This document shows positions 34,736 to 42,452 of a stretch of DNA of 64,000 nt, in pieces. The stretch lies in assembly GCF_000470655.1 (NCBI RefSeq), contig NC_021921.1:496001-560000 (forward strand), given 5' to 3'. Below the pieces are notes generated by a model, which was not told the origin of the DNA, searched no databases, and saw only the letters and a program-made list of their open reading frames with translations. Origin of the DNA: Halorhabdus tiamatea SARL4B (GTDB taxonomy: Archaea; Halobacteriota; Halobacteria; Halobacteriales; Haloarculaceae). Both the position numbers and the translations under genes were made by a program. Every line of letters starts with the position of its first letter. Positions within the stretch are counted from its first letter, which is position 1.

Positions 34736-36163
34736 ATGAGTTCAGATAACGACCTCGAATCGACCGACACGGAGGCTCGATTCGAATTCAAGAAAGAGCA
34801 GAAGTCGGCCTACGAAGCTGAGGTGGGCCTCACAGAGGAAACGGTCCGGAAGATCAGCGAGGACAAAGACGAGCCCGAGTGGATGCTCGACCGCCGGCTC
34901 CGTGCCTTAGAGCACTACAAGCAGATGCCGATGCCGACCGACTGGCCCGGCCAGCCGGATCTCTCGGAAGTCAACGTCGAGGATATCATTCCGTACATCC
35001 GCCCGGACATCGAGACCCGCGGCGGCGAGGACTCCTGGGACGACCTCCCCGACGAGATCCAGGACACCTTCGACAAACTGGGCATCCCGGAAGCCGAACA
35101 GCAGGCGCTCTCGGGGGTCGGTGCGCAGTACGAGTCCGAGATCGTCTACCAGAACATGCAGGAGCAGTGGGAGGAGAAGGGCGTCGTGTTCATGGACATG
35201 GACAAGGCCGTCCAGGAACACCCCGAGCTCGTCCGGGAGTACTTTATGACGAAGTCCGTCCCGCCGAGCGACAACAAGTTCGCCGCGCTCCACGGCGCAG
35301 TCTGGTCGGGCGGCAGCTTCGTCTACATCCCCGAGGGCGTCACCGTCCAGATGCCAATCCAGGCGTACTTCCGAATGAACTCGGAGGGCATGGGCCAGTT
35401 CGAGCACACGCTCATCATCGCCGAGGAAGACTCGGAAGTCCACTACATCGAGGGCTGTTCGGCCCCCCAGTACGCCCGCCATAACCTCCACAGTGGTGGC
35501 GTCGAAGTCTTCGTCAAGGAGGGTGCCCACGTCCAGTACTCGACGGTCCAGAACTGGTCGAAGAACACCTACAACCTCAACACGAAACGCGCCATCGTCG
35601 AGGCTGACGGGACGATGGAGTGGATCTCCGGGTCGATGGGGTCGAAGGCGACGATGCTGTATCCCGCCACGATCCTCAAGGGCCCGGGGGCGACTGACAA
35701 CCACATCACGATCGCCTTCGCCGGCGAGGGTCAGAACATCGACACCGGGGCGAAGGTCTATCACAACGCGCCGGACACCAAATCGACGATCGAATCGAAG
35801 TCGATCTCGAAGGACGGCGGTCGCACCAACTACCGCGGCCTCGTCCACATCTCCGACGGCGCGGAAAACTCCTCGACGAACGTCGAGTGTGACGCGCTGA
35901 TGTTCGACAACGAGAGCACGTCGGACACGATGCCGTACATGGAGATTCAGGAGAGCAAGGTCGACGTCGCCCACGAGGCGACGGTCGGCAAGATCGGCGA
36001 CGAGGACGTCTTCTACCTCCAGAGCCGTGGCCTGGACGACGACGACGCAAAGCAGATGATCGTCGCCGGGTTCATCGAGCCGATCACCGAGGAACTGCCC
36101 ATCGAGTACGCCGTCGAACTCAACCGTCTCATCGAACTCGAGATGGAGGGGAGTCTGGGATGA
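34736..36163 (+). CDS. sufB: Fe-S cluster scaffold SufB
   Basis: 475 residues of the SufB family. The central beta-helix carries GAHVQYSTVQNWSKNTYNLN, and the conserved ENSSTNVECDALMFDNEST and EATVGKIGDEDVFYLQSRGL follow. SufB is the scaffold on which a nascent cluster is built, with SufC and SufD. An AGGTGA sequence before the ATG supports the start. Its last codon overlaps the sufD ATG as ATGA (36160-36163). Confidence 0.94.
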   Translation: MSSDNDLESTDTEARFEFKKEQKSAYEAEVGLTEETVRKISEDKDEPEWMLDRRLRALEHYKQMPMPTDWPGQPDLSEVNVEDIIPYIRPDIETRGGEDSWDDLPDEIQDTFDKLGIPEAEQQALSGVGAQYESEIVYQNMQEQWEEKGVVFMDMDKAVQEHPELVREYFMTKSVPPSDNKFAALHGAVWSGGSFVYIPEGVTVQMPIQAYFRMNSEGMGQFEHTLIIAEEDSEVHYIEGCSAPQYARHNLHSGGVEVFVKEGAHVQYSTVQNWSKNTYNLNTKRAIVEADGTMEWISGSMGSKATMLYPATILKGPGATDNHITIAFAGEGQNIDTGAKVYHNAPDTKSTIESKSISKDGGRTNYRGLVHISDGAENSSTNVECDALMFDNESTSDTMPYMEIQESKVDVAHEATVGKIGDEDVFYLQSRGLDDDDAKQMIVAGFIEPITEELPIEYAVELNRLIELEMEGSLG

Positions 36164-37371
36164 GCACGCAGGTACGCGCGACCGTCACCGCCGACCAGGT
36201 CGAACAGATCTCTGCCGAGCTGGGCGAACCCGAGTGGCTGACCGAGACGCGACTCGAGGCCTTCGAAGCGCTCGAGGACCTCGACATGCCGTCGGTCATC
36301 CGGACGCCCGGACGGGACTGGACGAACCTCGACGCGCTCGATTACGAGACGCTCGTCGATCCGCTCGCCTTCGAGGAAGAGAAAGACCGCATCGACGCCG
36401 AGGGCGTCGACGTCCTCCCGTGGGCCGAGGCTCTCGAGGCGCACGGCGACCTGATCGAGGACCACTTCGGCAGCGTCGTCGATCCCCAGCGGGACTATCT
36501 GACGGCGCTCTCGACCGCGCTGTTCAGTGCCGGGACGGTCGTCTACGTCCCCGAGGGCGTCGCCGCCGAGGACGTCAAGATCCGGACGCGGATGCACTCC
36601 CGGTCGCTGTTCAACTACACGCTCGTCGTCACCGAGGAATCGGCCTCGGTGACGATTCTGGAGCGCCAGGAGACGGGCGAGGAGCTTCCCGGTGAGCAGT
36701 ACTACTCCGGCGTCGTCGAGGTCGCCGCCGGCGCGAATAGCCACGTCCAGTACGGCTCGCTCCAGAACCTGAGCGAGGAGACGTACAACTATTCGGTCAA
36801 GCGCGGTCACGCCGCGCGTGACGCCACGGTCGACTGGATCGAGGGCAACATCGGGTCGCGACTGACCAAGACCAACGTCGAGACCCGCCTGCGCGGCGAC
36901 GGTTCGGAGTCCCAGATCGTCGGGGCCTTCTTCGGTCACGAAGACCAGCACCTCGACCTCGCCTCGCGGGTCTGGCACGAGGCCGAACACACGACGGCCG
37001 ATCTCGTGACTCGCGGCGTGCTGGACGACGAGGCGCGCTCGGTCTACGAAGGCGTCCAGGACGTCGGCACGGACGCGTGGGACACCAACTCCTACCAGCG
37101 CGAGAATACGCTGATGTTGAGCGACGACAGCGAGGCCGACGCCTCCCCGAAGCTCATCATCAACAACCACGACACCGAGGCCAGCCACTCCGCGACGGTC
37201 GGCCAGGTCGACCAGGAGGACCTCTTCTACATGGTCTCCCGTGGCGTCGACGCGGAGCGGGCGACGAACATGCTCGTCGAGGGCTTCTTCGTGCCCGTCC
37301 TCGAGGAAGTCGCGGTCGACGAGTTGCGAGAGGACTTAGACGAACTGGTCCTCGACCGGCTCGCGGCCTGA
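36160..37371 (+). CDS. sufD: Fe-S cluster assembly protein SufD
   Basis: 403 residues, paralogous to SufB. Visible shared features are NSHVQYGSLQNLSEETYNYS, a stretch with SQIVGAFFGHEDQHLDLASR, and the C-terminal HSATVGQVDQEDLFYMVSRG. SufD pairs with SufB and SufC in the assembly complex. Translationally coupled to sufB through the 4-base overlap. No SufS desulphurase or SufU is in the window. Confidence 0.93.
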   Translation: MSTQVRATVTADQVEQISAELGEPEWLTETRLEAFEALEDLDMPSVIRTPGRDWTNLDALDYETLVDPLAFEEEKDRIDAEGVDVLPWAEALEAHGDLIEDHFGSVVDPQRDYLTALSTALFSAGTVVYVPEGVAAEDVKIRTRMHSRSLFNYTLVVTEESASVTILERQETGEELPGEQYYSGVVEVAAGANSHVQYGSLQNLSEETYNYSVKRGHAARDATVDWIEGNIGSRLTKTNVETRLRGDGSESQIVGAFFGHEDQHLDLASRVWHEAEHTTADLVTRGVLDDEARSVYEGVQDVGTDAWDTNSYQRENTLMLSDDSEADASPKLIINNHDTEASHSATVGQVDQEDLFYMVSRGVDAERATNMLVEGFFVPVLEEVAVDELREDLDELVLDRLAA

Positions 37372-37471
37372 GTCACCGCCCAGGCTTCGCCGACAGGAAC
37401 GAGTTTAAGAACCCACCACACCGATGGTTTCGCATGCCTCTCTCTGTCCGTCCCGAACCGGTGGTGGTGAC

Positions 37472-37951
37472 ATGACGCTCCAGCGTCCGGTGACGTCGGA
37501 CCATCAACTCGGTCGCCTTCTCCAGATCGGCGTCGTCTTAGAGGAAGTCGTCGAAGCGCGAGCGAGAAAACACCTCGAAACGAGTGACGATCTCGATGCG
37601 GAATTAGAGACGCTCCTCGAAGACGCCGCCGCTCAGGCGAACCAGCATCGAGGACGCTTGGAGACGCTGATCGCCGATCTCGAGGCCGAGAGCGTCGACT
37701 ACGAGGACATCGAGCCGCTCGTCGAGGCCCAGTACCAGGCCGATCAGGACTTCGACGACATCATCTACGATCAACTCTGCAACGCAGAGACGGCCTACAA
37801 GTTCCTCGACGACCTGCTCGGGGCGCTGGAGGCGAGTGACACCGAGTTTAGCGTCGATCGCGAGGAGTTGGTCTCCATGCTGGAAGTCTTGCGGGAGGCC
37901 GAAGCACGTGGTGTCGAGACGGTCACCGATCTCATGGAGGGCGACCGATGA
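37472..37951 (+). CDS. Ferritin-like helical protein upstream of SirR
   Basis: 159 residues, all helical. The arrangement of Glu and His in helices (EEVVEARARKHLE, QANQHRGRLETLIADLE, EAQYQADQDFDDIIYDQL, AETAYKFLDDL) is ferritin-like and could hold a metal pair, as in haloarchaeal rubrerythrin-like proteins. I cannot confirm the ligands. It overlaps the SirR gene by ATGA (37948-37951), which with the suf genes upstream suggests iron handling. The ATG at 37472 follows GGTGGTGA; the TATA gtttaagaa lies at 37402-37410, so the ATG at 37424 would be too close to the promoter. Confidence 0.75.
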   Translation: MTLQRPVTSDHQLGRLLQIGVVLEEVVEARARKHLETSDDLDAELETLLEDAAAQANQHRGRLETLIADLEAESVDYEDIEPLVEAQYQADQDFDDIIYDQLCNAETAYKFLDDLLGALEASDTEFSVDREELVSMLEVLREAEARGVETVTDLMEGDR

Positions 37952-38379
37952 ACACCGCCGAACAGTATCTCAAGGCGATCTACCTGGTCCAACAACAGGA
38001 GGACGGCCCGGCCGCGACGGGTCGGATCGCCGACCGCCTCGGTGTGAGTCCCGCCAGCGCCAACGAGATGATCGGCAAACTCGAAGATCGCGATCTCGTC
38101 GATCACGAGAAGTACACAGGTGTGACGCTGACTGACGACGGAATCGCCCGGGCGCGAGACGCCCTGCAGACGTACTGTATCATCGAGCGCTTCCTCGTCG
38201 AAGTGCTCGACGTCGAGGACTTTCGTGCTGAGGCCAAGCAACTCGAGAGCGTCATCGACGAGACGGTCGCCGATCGACTCGATACGATCATCGACCGGCC
38301 GGGTGAGTGTCCGGATTGCTTCGACGCCGATGGAGACGTGTGTGGTCGACTCGACGTCGAGGCCGAGGCGTCGGATTGA
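37948..38379 (+). CDS. sirR: Metal-dependent transcription regulator (DtxR/SirR family)
   Basis: 143 residues. The DtxR helix-turn-helix is TGRIADRLGVSPASANEMIG, followed by the dimer/metal region (YCIIERFLVEVLDVEDFRAE, then ESVIDETVADRLDTIID). The C-terminus has two Cys pairs (CPDCFDADGDVCG). Such proteins sense Fe2+ or Mn2+. Its position after suf and the ferritin-like gene makes iron-dependent control of this block the natural reading, but no operator is proven. Confidence 0.88.
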   Translation: MNTAEQYLKAIYLVQQQEDGPAATGRIADRLGVSPASANEMIGKLEDRDLVDHEKYTGVTLTDDGIARARDALQTYCIIERFLVEVLDVEDFRAEAKQLESVIDETVADRLDTIIDRPGECPDCFDADGDVCGRLDVEAEASD

Positions 38380-38435
38380 CGAGCGTCGGTCGCAAGGATA
38401 ACGCTATTAACGATTCATCGAGTACAGTCGAGTGC

Positions 38436-38508
38436 AGTCCCGTGGTGTAGTGGCCAATCATAGAGGCCTTTGGAGCCTCTGACGGCGGTTCGAATCCGCC
38501 CGGGACTA
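38436..38508 (+). tRNA. tRNA-Gln (anticodon TTG)
   Basis: 73 bases. Acceptor stem AGTCCCG pairs with CGGGACT; discriminator A at 38508. The anticodon stem gaggc/gcctc encloses the loop CTTTGGA, giving anticodon TTG (Gln, CAA). The T arm is GGCGG TTCGAAT CCGCC. CCA is not encoded. T-rich bases follow. A 30-bp perfect copy of the 3' end (38480-38509) lies at 38591-38620, so the gene is an integration site. Confidence 0.95.
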
Positions 38509-38509
38509 T
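38480..38509 (+). repeat. 3' end of tRNA-Gln, first copy of a 30-bp direct repeat
   Basis: Bases 38480-38509 (T arm, 3' acceptor strand, discriminator and one more base) recur without mismatch at 38591-38620. This is the normal form of an att core at a tRNA gene. Confidence 0.85.
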
Positions 38510-38590
38510 TTTGCCGCGAGCAAGTTCGCGAGCGGCAAATACGTCCAGCGGATTCGAAGCTGGGAACGAAACGAGCGATAGCGAGTGGAG

Positions 38591-38620
38591 TGACGGCGGT
38601 TCGAATCCGCCCGGGACTAT
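38591..38620 (+). repeat. Second copy of the tRNA-Gln 3' end (att-like)
   Basis: 30-bp perfect match to 38480-38509. No 5' half of a tRNA precedes it, so it is not a gene. It has no integrase beside it; only 81 bases separate the two copies, suggesting a former insertion now almost wholly lost. Confidence 0.85.
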
Positions 38621-38641
38621 CGTTACCACCTTTTTACTGCA

Positions 38642-38665
38642 GAGGGGTGCCAGTCGGCACCCCTC
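38642..38665. repeat. Perfect 10-bp hairpin
   Basis: GAGGGGTGCC and GGCACCCCTC flank the loop AGTC. There is a T-run before it and an A-run after it, so in neither direction is it a typical terminator, though it could end transcription of something on the plus strand. Confidence 0.55.
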
Positions 38666-38874
38666 CTTGCAAAAAGCTGGACCAAAAATGACCTCAACCT
38701 CGCTGCTCACGGCTCCCGTTGGTCGCCGTTCGCAATTCCGAGGCCCTCACTTCGTTCGAGCCTCGCTCCGCTCGGTCGAGTAAAACGGCCCGCTTCGCTC
38801 GCCGTATGCCAGCCGTATCTCAAATCGGTCCGGCAGTTCTGAACCAGGAAACGACGCAAGCGAAGCGAGCAAAG

Positions 38875-38895
38875 TGACCGCGGTTCGAATCCGCT
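38875..38895 (+). repeat. Third, imperfect copy of the tRNA T arm
   Basis: The segment tgaccgcggttcgaatccgc and one more base match 19 of 21 positions of the T-arm part of the tRNA-Gln repeat. It stops before the acceptor strand. Likely an older att scar. Confidence 0.5.
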
Positions 38896-39123
38896 GAGAG
38901 AAAACCGCTCTCTCAAGCCGTGCTTCACGTTGTTCAGCACGACGCCGGAAGACTCGCTTTGCTCGTCTTCCGAGCCTTCGTTCACTTCGTTCACGAGGAC
39001 GCCCGGGGCCGTGACTTGAGGGGTCAATCCTTGCGTCCAAATGTTTCCGTGGCGTCGCTGTCGGCTCAGATCTCACGTCCGTTTGACGTTGGTGTTATTA
39101 CGTCGGCGTGTCTCTGCTGGCGT

Positions 39124-40686
39124 ATGTCTGATAGCGACCAGGCGACGCTGCCTGGAACGGAATCGGATCTACTCACACTCGATACACTCGAGAACCATCT
39201 GTGGGCTGCTGCGGACAAGCTTCGCGGGAGCATCGACTCCGCGGACTACAAGAACTACATCTTCGGGCTCCTCTTCCTCAAGCGCGCGAACGACCGCTTC
39301 GAAGAGGAAACTGAAGAGGTCGCCGAGGAACTCGGAATCGAACAAGAGACTGCCCGAGAGGATCGCGACCTCCACGAGGAGTTCTGGATTCCCGAACGTG
39401 CCCGCTGGGATCACATCAAAGCCAAGGAGACCGATGTCGGTGCGGCGCTGAACAAAGCGCTCGCGGCCATCGAAGACGAGAACGACCCGATCGCGGACCG
39501 CGTGCTCACGACGGTCGATTTCAACGACACGGAGCGACTGCCCGACGCGCTCCTCGCCGATCTCGTCTCGCACTTCACGAAGCATCGCTACCGGAACGTC
39601 GATCTCAAGGACCCCGACATCTTTGGGCGGGCTTACGAGTACCTCATCCGCGAGTTTGCCGACGACGCCGGGAAGAAAGGCGGCGAGTTCTACACGCCCC
39701 GCGAAGTCGTCCGCCTCATCGTCAAGTGTGTCAACCCCGAACCGGGCCATCGTGTCTATGACCCCTGTTGTGGCTCCGGCGGCATGTTGATCTACTCCGC
39801 CGAGCACATCCGCGAGTCCGGCGGCGACATGGCGGACATCTCGCTGTACGGCCAGGAGAAGAACCTGAACACGTGGGCGATCGGCCAGATGAACGTCCTG
39901 TTGCACGAACTCTACGACGCCAACATCGAGAAAGGCGACACCATCACCGATCCCCAGCGCGTCACCCCACACGACGAACTCGAAGTGTTCGACCGGGTCA
40001 TCGCGAACCCGATGTGGAACCAGAAGGAGTGGAACAAGGACTGGGTCGAGGAGAACGAGCCGTACAACCGCTTCCCCTACGGCCTGCCGCCGTCGAATCG
40101 CGGGGACTGGGCGTGGATACAGTTGATGATCGCGTCGCTCAACGAAACGGGGAAGGCGGGCGTCGTCATGGACAACGGCGTCCTCTTCCGGTCGCGCTCG
40201 GAGAAGAAGATCCGCAAGCCCGTCCTGGAGGACGACCTCGTCGAGGCCGTGATCGCCCTGCCGGAGAACCTGTTTTACAACACCTCCTCGCCGGGGTGTA
40301 TCCTCATCCTGAACAAGGACAAGCCCGAAGAGCGCGAGGGCAAGGTCCAGTTCATCTACGCCGAGGACCAGACGCTTCGGGAATCGGACGTGCAGGTGTT
40401 CGAAGAGCTATCGAACCAGAACCAGTTGACTGACGAGGGCGTCGAGTACCTCGCCGAGACGTTCCAGACGGGCCGCGAGGAGGACCACCACAGCCGGCTG
40501 GTCGATCTGGACGAGATCGAGGAAAACGACTGGAACCTGAACGTGCCCCGCTACGTCGATACCACGGAGCCGGAGGAACCCATCGACGTGAGCGAGAAAC
40601 TTGAGGAGTTGGACCGACTGGCCGAACAGCGCCGGAAGACCGACGAGGAACTGCAGCAGTACATGGAGGAGTTGGACTATCGATGA
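39124..40686 (+). CDS. hsdM: Type I restriction-modification methylase subunit HsdM
   Basis: 520 residues. An N-terminal helical bundle (LENHLWAAADKLRGSIDSAD) leads to GGEFYTPREVVRLIV, SAM-binding motif I DPCCGSGG at 213-220, and motif IV NPMW at 295-298. The usual NPPY/F is altered at the third and fourth positions, but many type I HsdM proteins have such variation. N6-adenine methylation is the expected reaction. It overlaps hsdS by ATGA (40683-40686). The ATG at 39124 matches the conserved N-terminus; the frame upstream is unrelated. Confidence 0.93.
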   Translation: MSDSDQATLPGTESDLLTLDTLENHLWAAADKLRGSIDSADYKNYIFGLLFLKRANDRFEEETEEVAEELGIEQETAREDRDLHEEFWIPERARWDHIKAKETDVGAALNKALAAIEDENDPIADRVLTTVDFNDTERLPDALLADLVSHFTKHRYRNVDLKDPDIFGRAYEYLIREFADDAGKKGGEFYTPREVVRLIVKCVNPEPGHRVYDPCCGSGGMLIYSAEHIRESGGDMADISLYGQEKNLNTWAIGQMNVLLHELYDANIEKGDTITDPQRVTPHDELEVFDRVIANPMWNQKEWNKDWVEENEPYNRFPYGLPPSNRGDWAWIQLMIASLNETGKAGVVMDNGVLFRSRSEKKIRKPVLEDDLVEAVIALPENLFYNTSSPGCILILNKDKPEEREGKVQFIYAEDQTLRESDVQVFEELSNQNQLTDEGVEYLAETFQTGREEDHHSRLVDLDEIEENDWNLNVPRYVDTTEPEEPIDVSEKLEELDRLAEQRRKTDEELQQYMEELDYR

Positions 40687-41948
40687 GTGAGGCAGTTGCC
40701 GAAGACGAAAAGAGGGATGGGTACATGCGGGTACAGTTAGGGCCGACAGAATGGATAATTCCAGAAGAATGGGAAATTACATCAATTGAAGATTGTGCGG
40801 ACTACATCGCGGGTACTACTTTTCCAAAAGAATATCAAGGTAACTCAAGTGGAGAGTTGCCGTTCTACAAAGTTAGCGACATGAGTGAGTGTAGGTGGAA
40901 GATGGATAGAGCGAATAATTACATCTCTAAAGACAAGGCAGAGGAACTGAATGCGACTATTGCCTCGTCGGAGACGACCATATTCCCGAAGCTTGGACAG
41001 GCTTTGTTGACTAACAAACGCCGAATCCTTACACAACCTTCTGTATTTGATAATAATGTCGCTGGGTTGGTTGGAAAAGATATCTTAGATCGTTACCTGT
41101 TCTACTTTCTCAACTTCACAGATTTTAGCCCGTATGCTAATTCTGGAACAGTCCCCTCTCTGAGTAAGGGAGATATACAATCTATAAAACTCCCTCTCCC
41201 CCCACAACACGAACAGCGCCGCATCGCCGACATCCTCTCGACGGTCGACAAGCAGATTCAGCAGACAGACGAGATTATTGGAAATATCGAAGATCTCCGA
41301 TTCGGACTTATGAGTGAGTTCTTTCATACTGGCTATTTCGAGCATTCGCTAACCGAGAAACCAACGTTCGGCCAGGTCCCCGAAGACTGGGAGATTCATG
41401 AGTTATCCCAGGTCGCTGATGTCGAGATGGGATCCTCACCCAAATCTGAGTATTACAACGAGACGGGTGAGGGACTCCCATTCTACCAGGCTAATAACGA
41501 ATTTGGATATCGAAACCCCACTCATGATCGCTGGTGTTCAAATCCAAATAAAACTGCAGATGAAGGAGATACACTCGTCACAATCCGTGGAACTTACGTT
41601 GGGCAGGTCAATGTAGCTAAAGAACGGTGCAGCATAGGCAGAGGGCTTGCTGCAGTGAGTGCAAAGGATGTTGATCAAGAGTATATTTATCATCACTTAG
41701 CACACCGTGAGCGGTATGTGAAATCTATCGCTTCAGGAAGTACATTCGATTCAATTAACAGTAATGAGTTAGAAAGTCTATCGGTATTGGTGCCTCCTCC
41801 TGATGAGCAACAGAAAATCGCTTCTTGTCTTAAAAGCCTGCAAAAGAAGTATCTTGCTGAACGGAAGTACAAACAGAAACTCCAAGAACTCAAACGCGGT
41901 CTCATGCAGGACCTGCTCACTGGCACGGTCCGCGTCGATCCAGACTGA
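40683..41948 (+). CDS. hsdS: Type I restriction-modification specificity subunit HsdS
   Basis: 421 residues with the normal two-half plan: a first recognition domain (about 15-170), the conserved spacer LPPQHEQRRIADILSTVDKQ, a second recognition domain (about 220-380, starting FGQVPEDWEIHELSQV), and a closing spacer with PDEQQKIASCLKSLQKKY. The DNA of both recognition domains is clearly lower in GC than the spacers and all neighbouring genes, the usual sign of exchange of recognition domains between strains. Coupled to hsdM. Confidence 0.92.
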   Translation: MSEAVAEDEKRDGYMRVQLGPTEWIIPEEWEITSIEDCADYIAGTTFPKEYQGNSSGELPFYKVSDMSECRWKMDRANNYISKDKAEELNATIASSETTIFPKLGQALLTNKRRILTQPSVFDNNVAGLVGKDILDRYLFYFLNFTDFSPYANSGTVPSLSKGDIQSIKLPLPPQHEQRRIADILSTVDKQIQQTDEIIGNIEDLRFGLMSEFFHTGYFEHSLTEKPTFGQVPEDWEIHELSQVADVEMGSSPKSEYYNETGEGLPFYQANNEFGYRNPTHDRWCSNPNKTADEGDTLVTIRGTYVGQVNVAKERCSIGRGLAAVSAKDVDQEYIYHHLAHRERYVKSIASGSTFDSINSNELESLSVLVPPPDEQQKIASCLKSLQKKYLAERKYKQKLQELKRGLMQDLLTGTVRVDPD

Positions 41949-42060
41949 TTCGATTGCCCGCTGGCCGGTATTCTTCGCTTCGCCAGTCAAACTACCACCG
42001 CGAATGACGACAACGGCGTCGCTTGAACCGATCTAATTTTATTTCGGTCCTCTTCTCTAC

Positions 42061-42402
42061 AATCGGACAACCTATTCGGCCCTGCAATTCAAATTCTCGC
42101 CAAATTTTGAAATTGCCCGCCCCCGAATCGAGCGCGAGTCCACTAGGATGGTGCTTATGCAGGACTGCCACGAACAACTGCTCGAACACGGGCGCACCAC
42201 TGAAGGCGTCTATCAGACCGCGAACAACGCCGTCGAGCGCCTCGAAGCGGATGGCGTCGTCACTGAAATGACAAGGAACAAACAGAATCGGGTGTTCCGC
42301 GCGGAAGAGATCATGGAGATCGTCGAGCGACCGGTCAGAGAGCTTCCTGACCCAGGTGCACTCGTCGATGTCGAGCAGGCGTGGAACCTTCCGGAGCGTT
42401 GA
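42061..42402 (+). pseudogene. C-terminal remnant of a Fic-type protein
   Basis: The readable part, 42148-42402 (84 codons), contains YQTANNAVERLEADGVVTEM and NRVFRAEEIMEIVERPVREL, the winged-helix tail that closes many Fic-family proteins. The frame continues upstream to about 42061 without a matching Fic core and without the HxFxD/NGN active site. The whole catalytic part is missing. It could be a small regulator of the restriction operon in its own right, since it starts with ATG, but truncation is the simpler reading. Confidence 0.5.
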
Positions 42403-42452
42403 CGAGAACAGTGAATAGTTTGATACAGCCTCGCGGAAAATTGGCGTGATAG

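Larger units (their letters stand above)
38621..39123. other. Gene-free gap before the restriction operon
   Basis: About 500 bases with no convincing gene on either strand. It holds the hairpin at 38642, the T-arm scar at 38875 and repeated short words such as ttcgttcgagcctcgc around 38750. The promoter of hsdM must lie near its right end. A TATA-like 'tattacg' is seen at 39095-39101, about 26 bases before ATG 39124. Confidence 0.5.

Noticed and set aside
38591-38620. A second tRNA gene
   Set aside because: Only the T arm and 3' acceptor strand are present; no D arm or anticodon arm precedes them. It is a duplicate of the 3' end of tRNA-Gln.
38288-38710. 140-codon minus-strand frame across sirR and the tRNA
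   Set aside because: It runs antisense through a tRNA gene and the two T-arm repeats, which give its repeated GGFEPPS words; it is not a protein gene.
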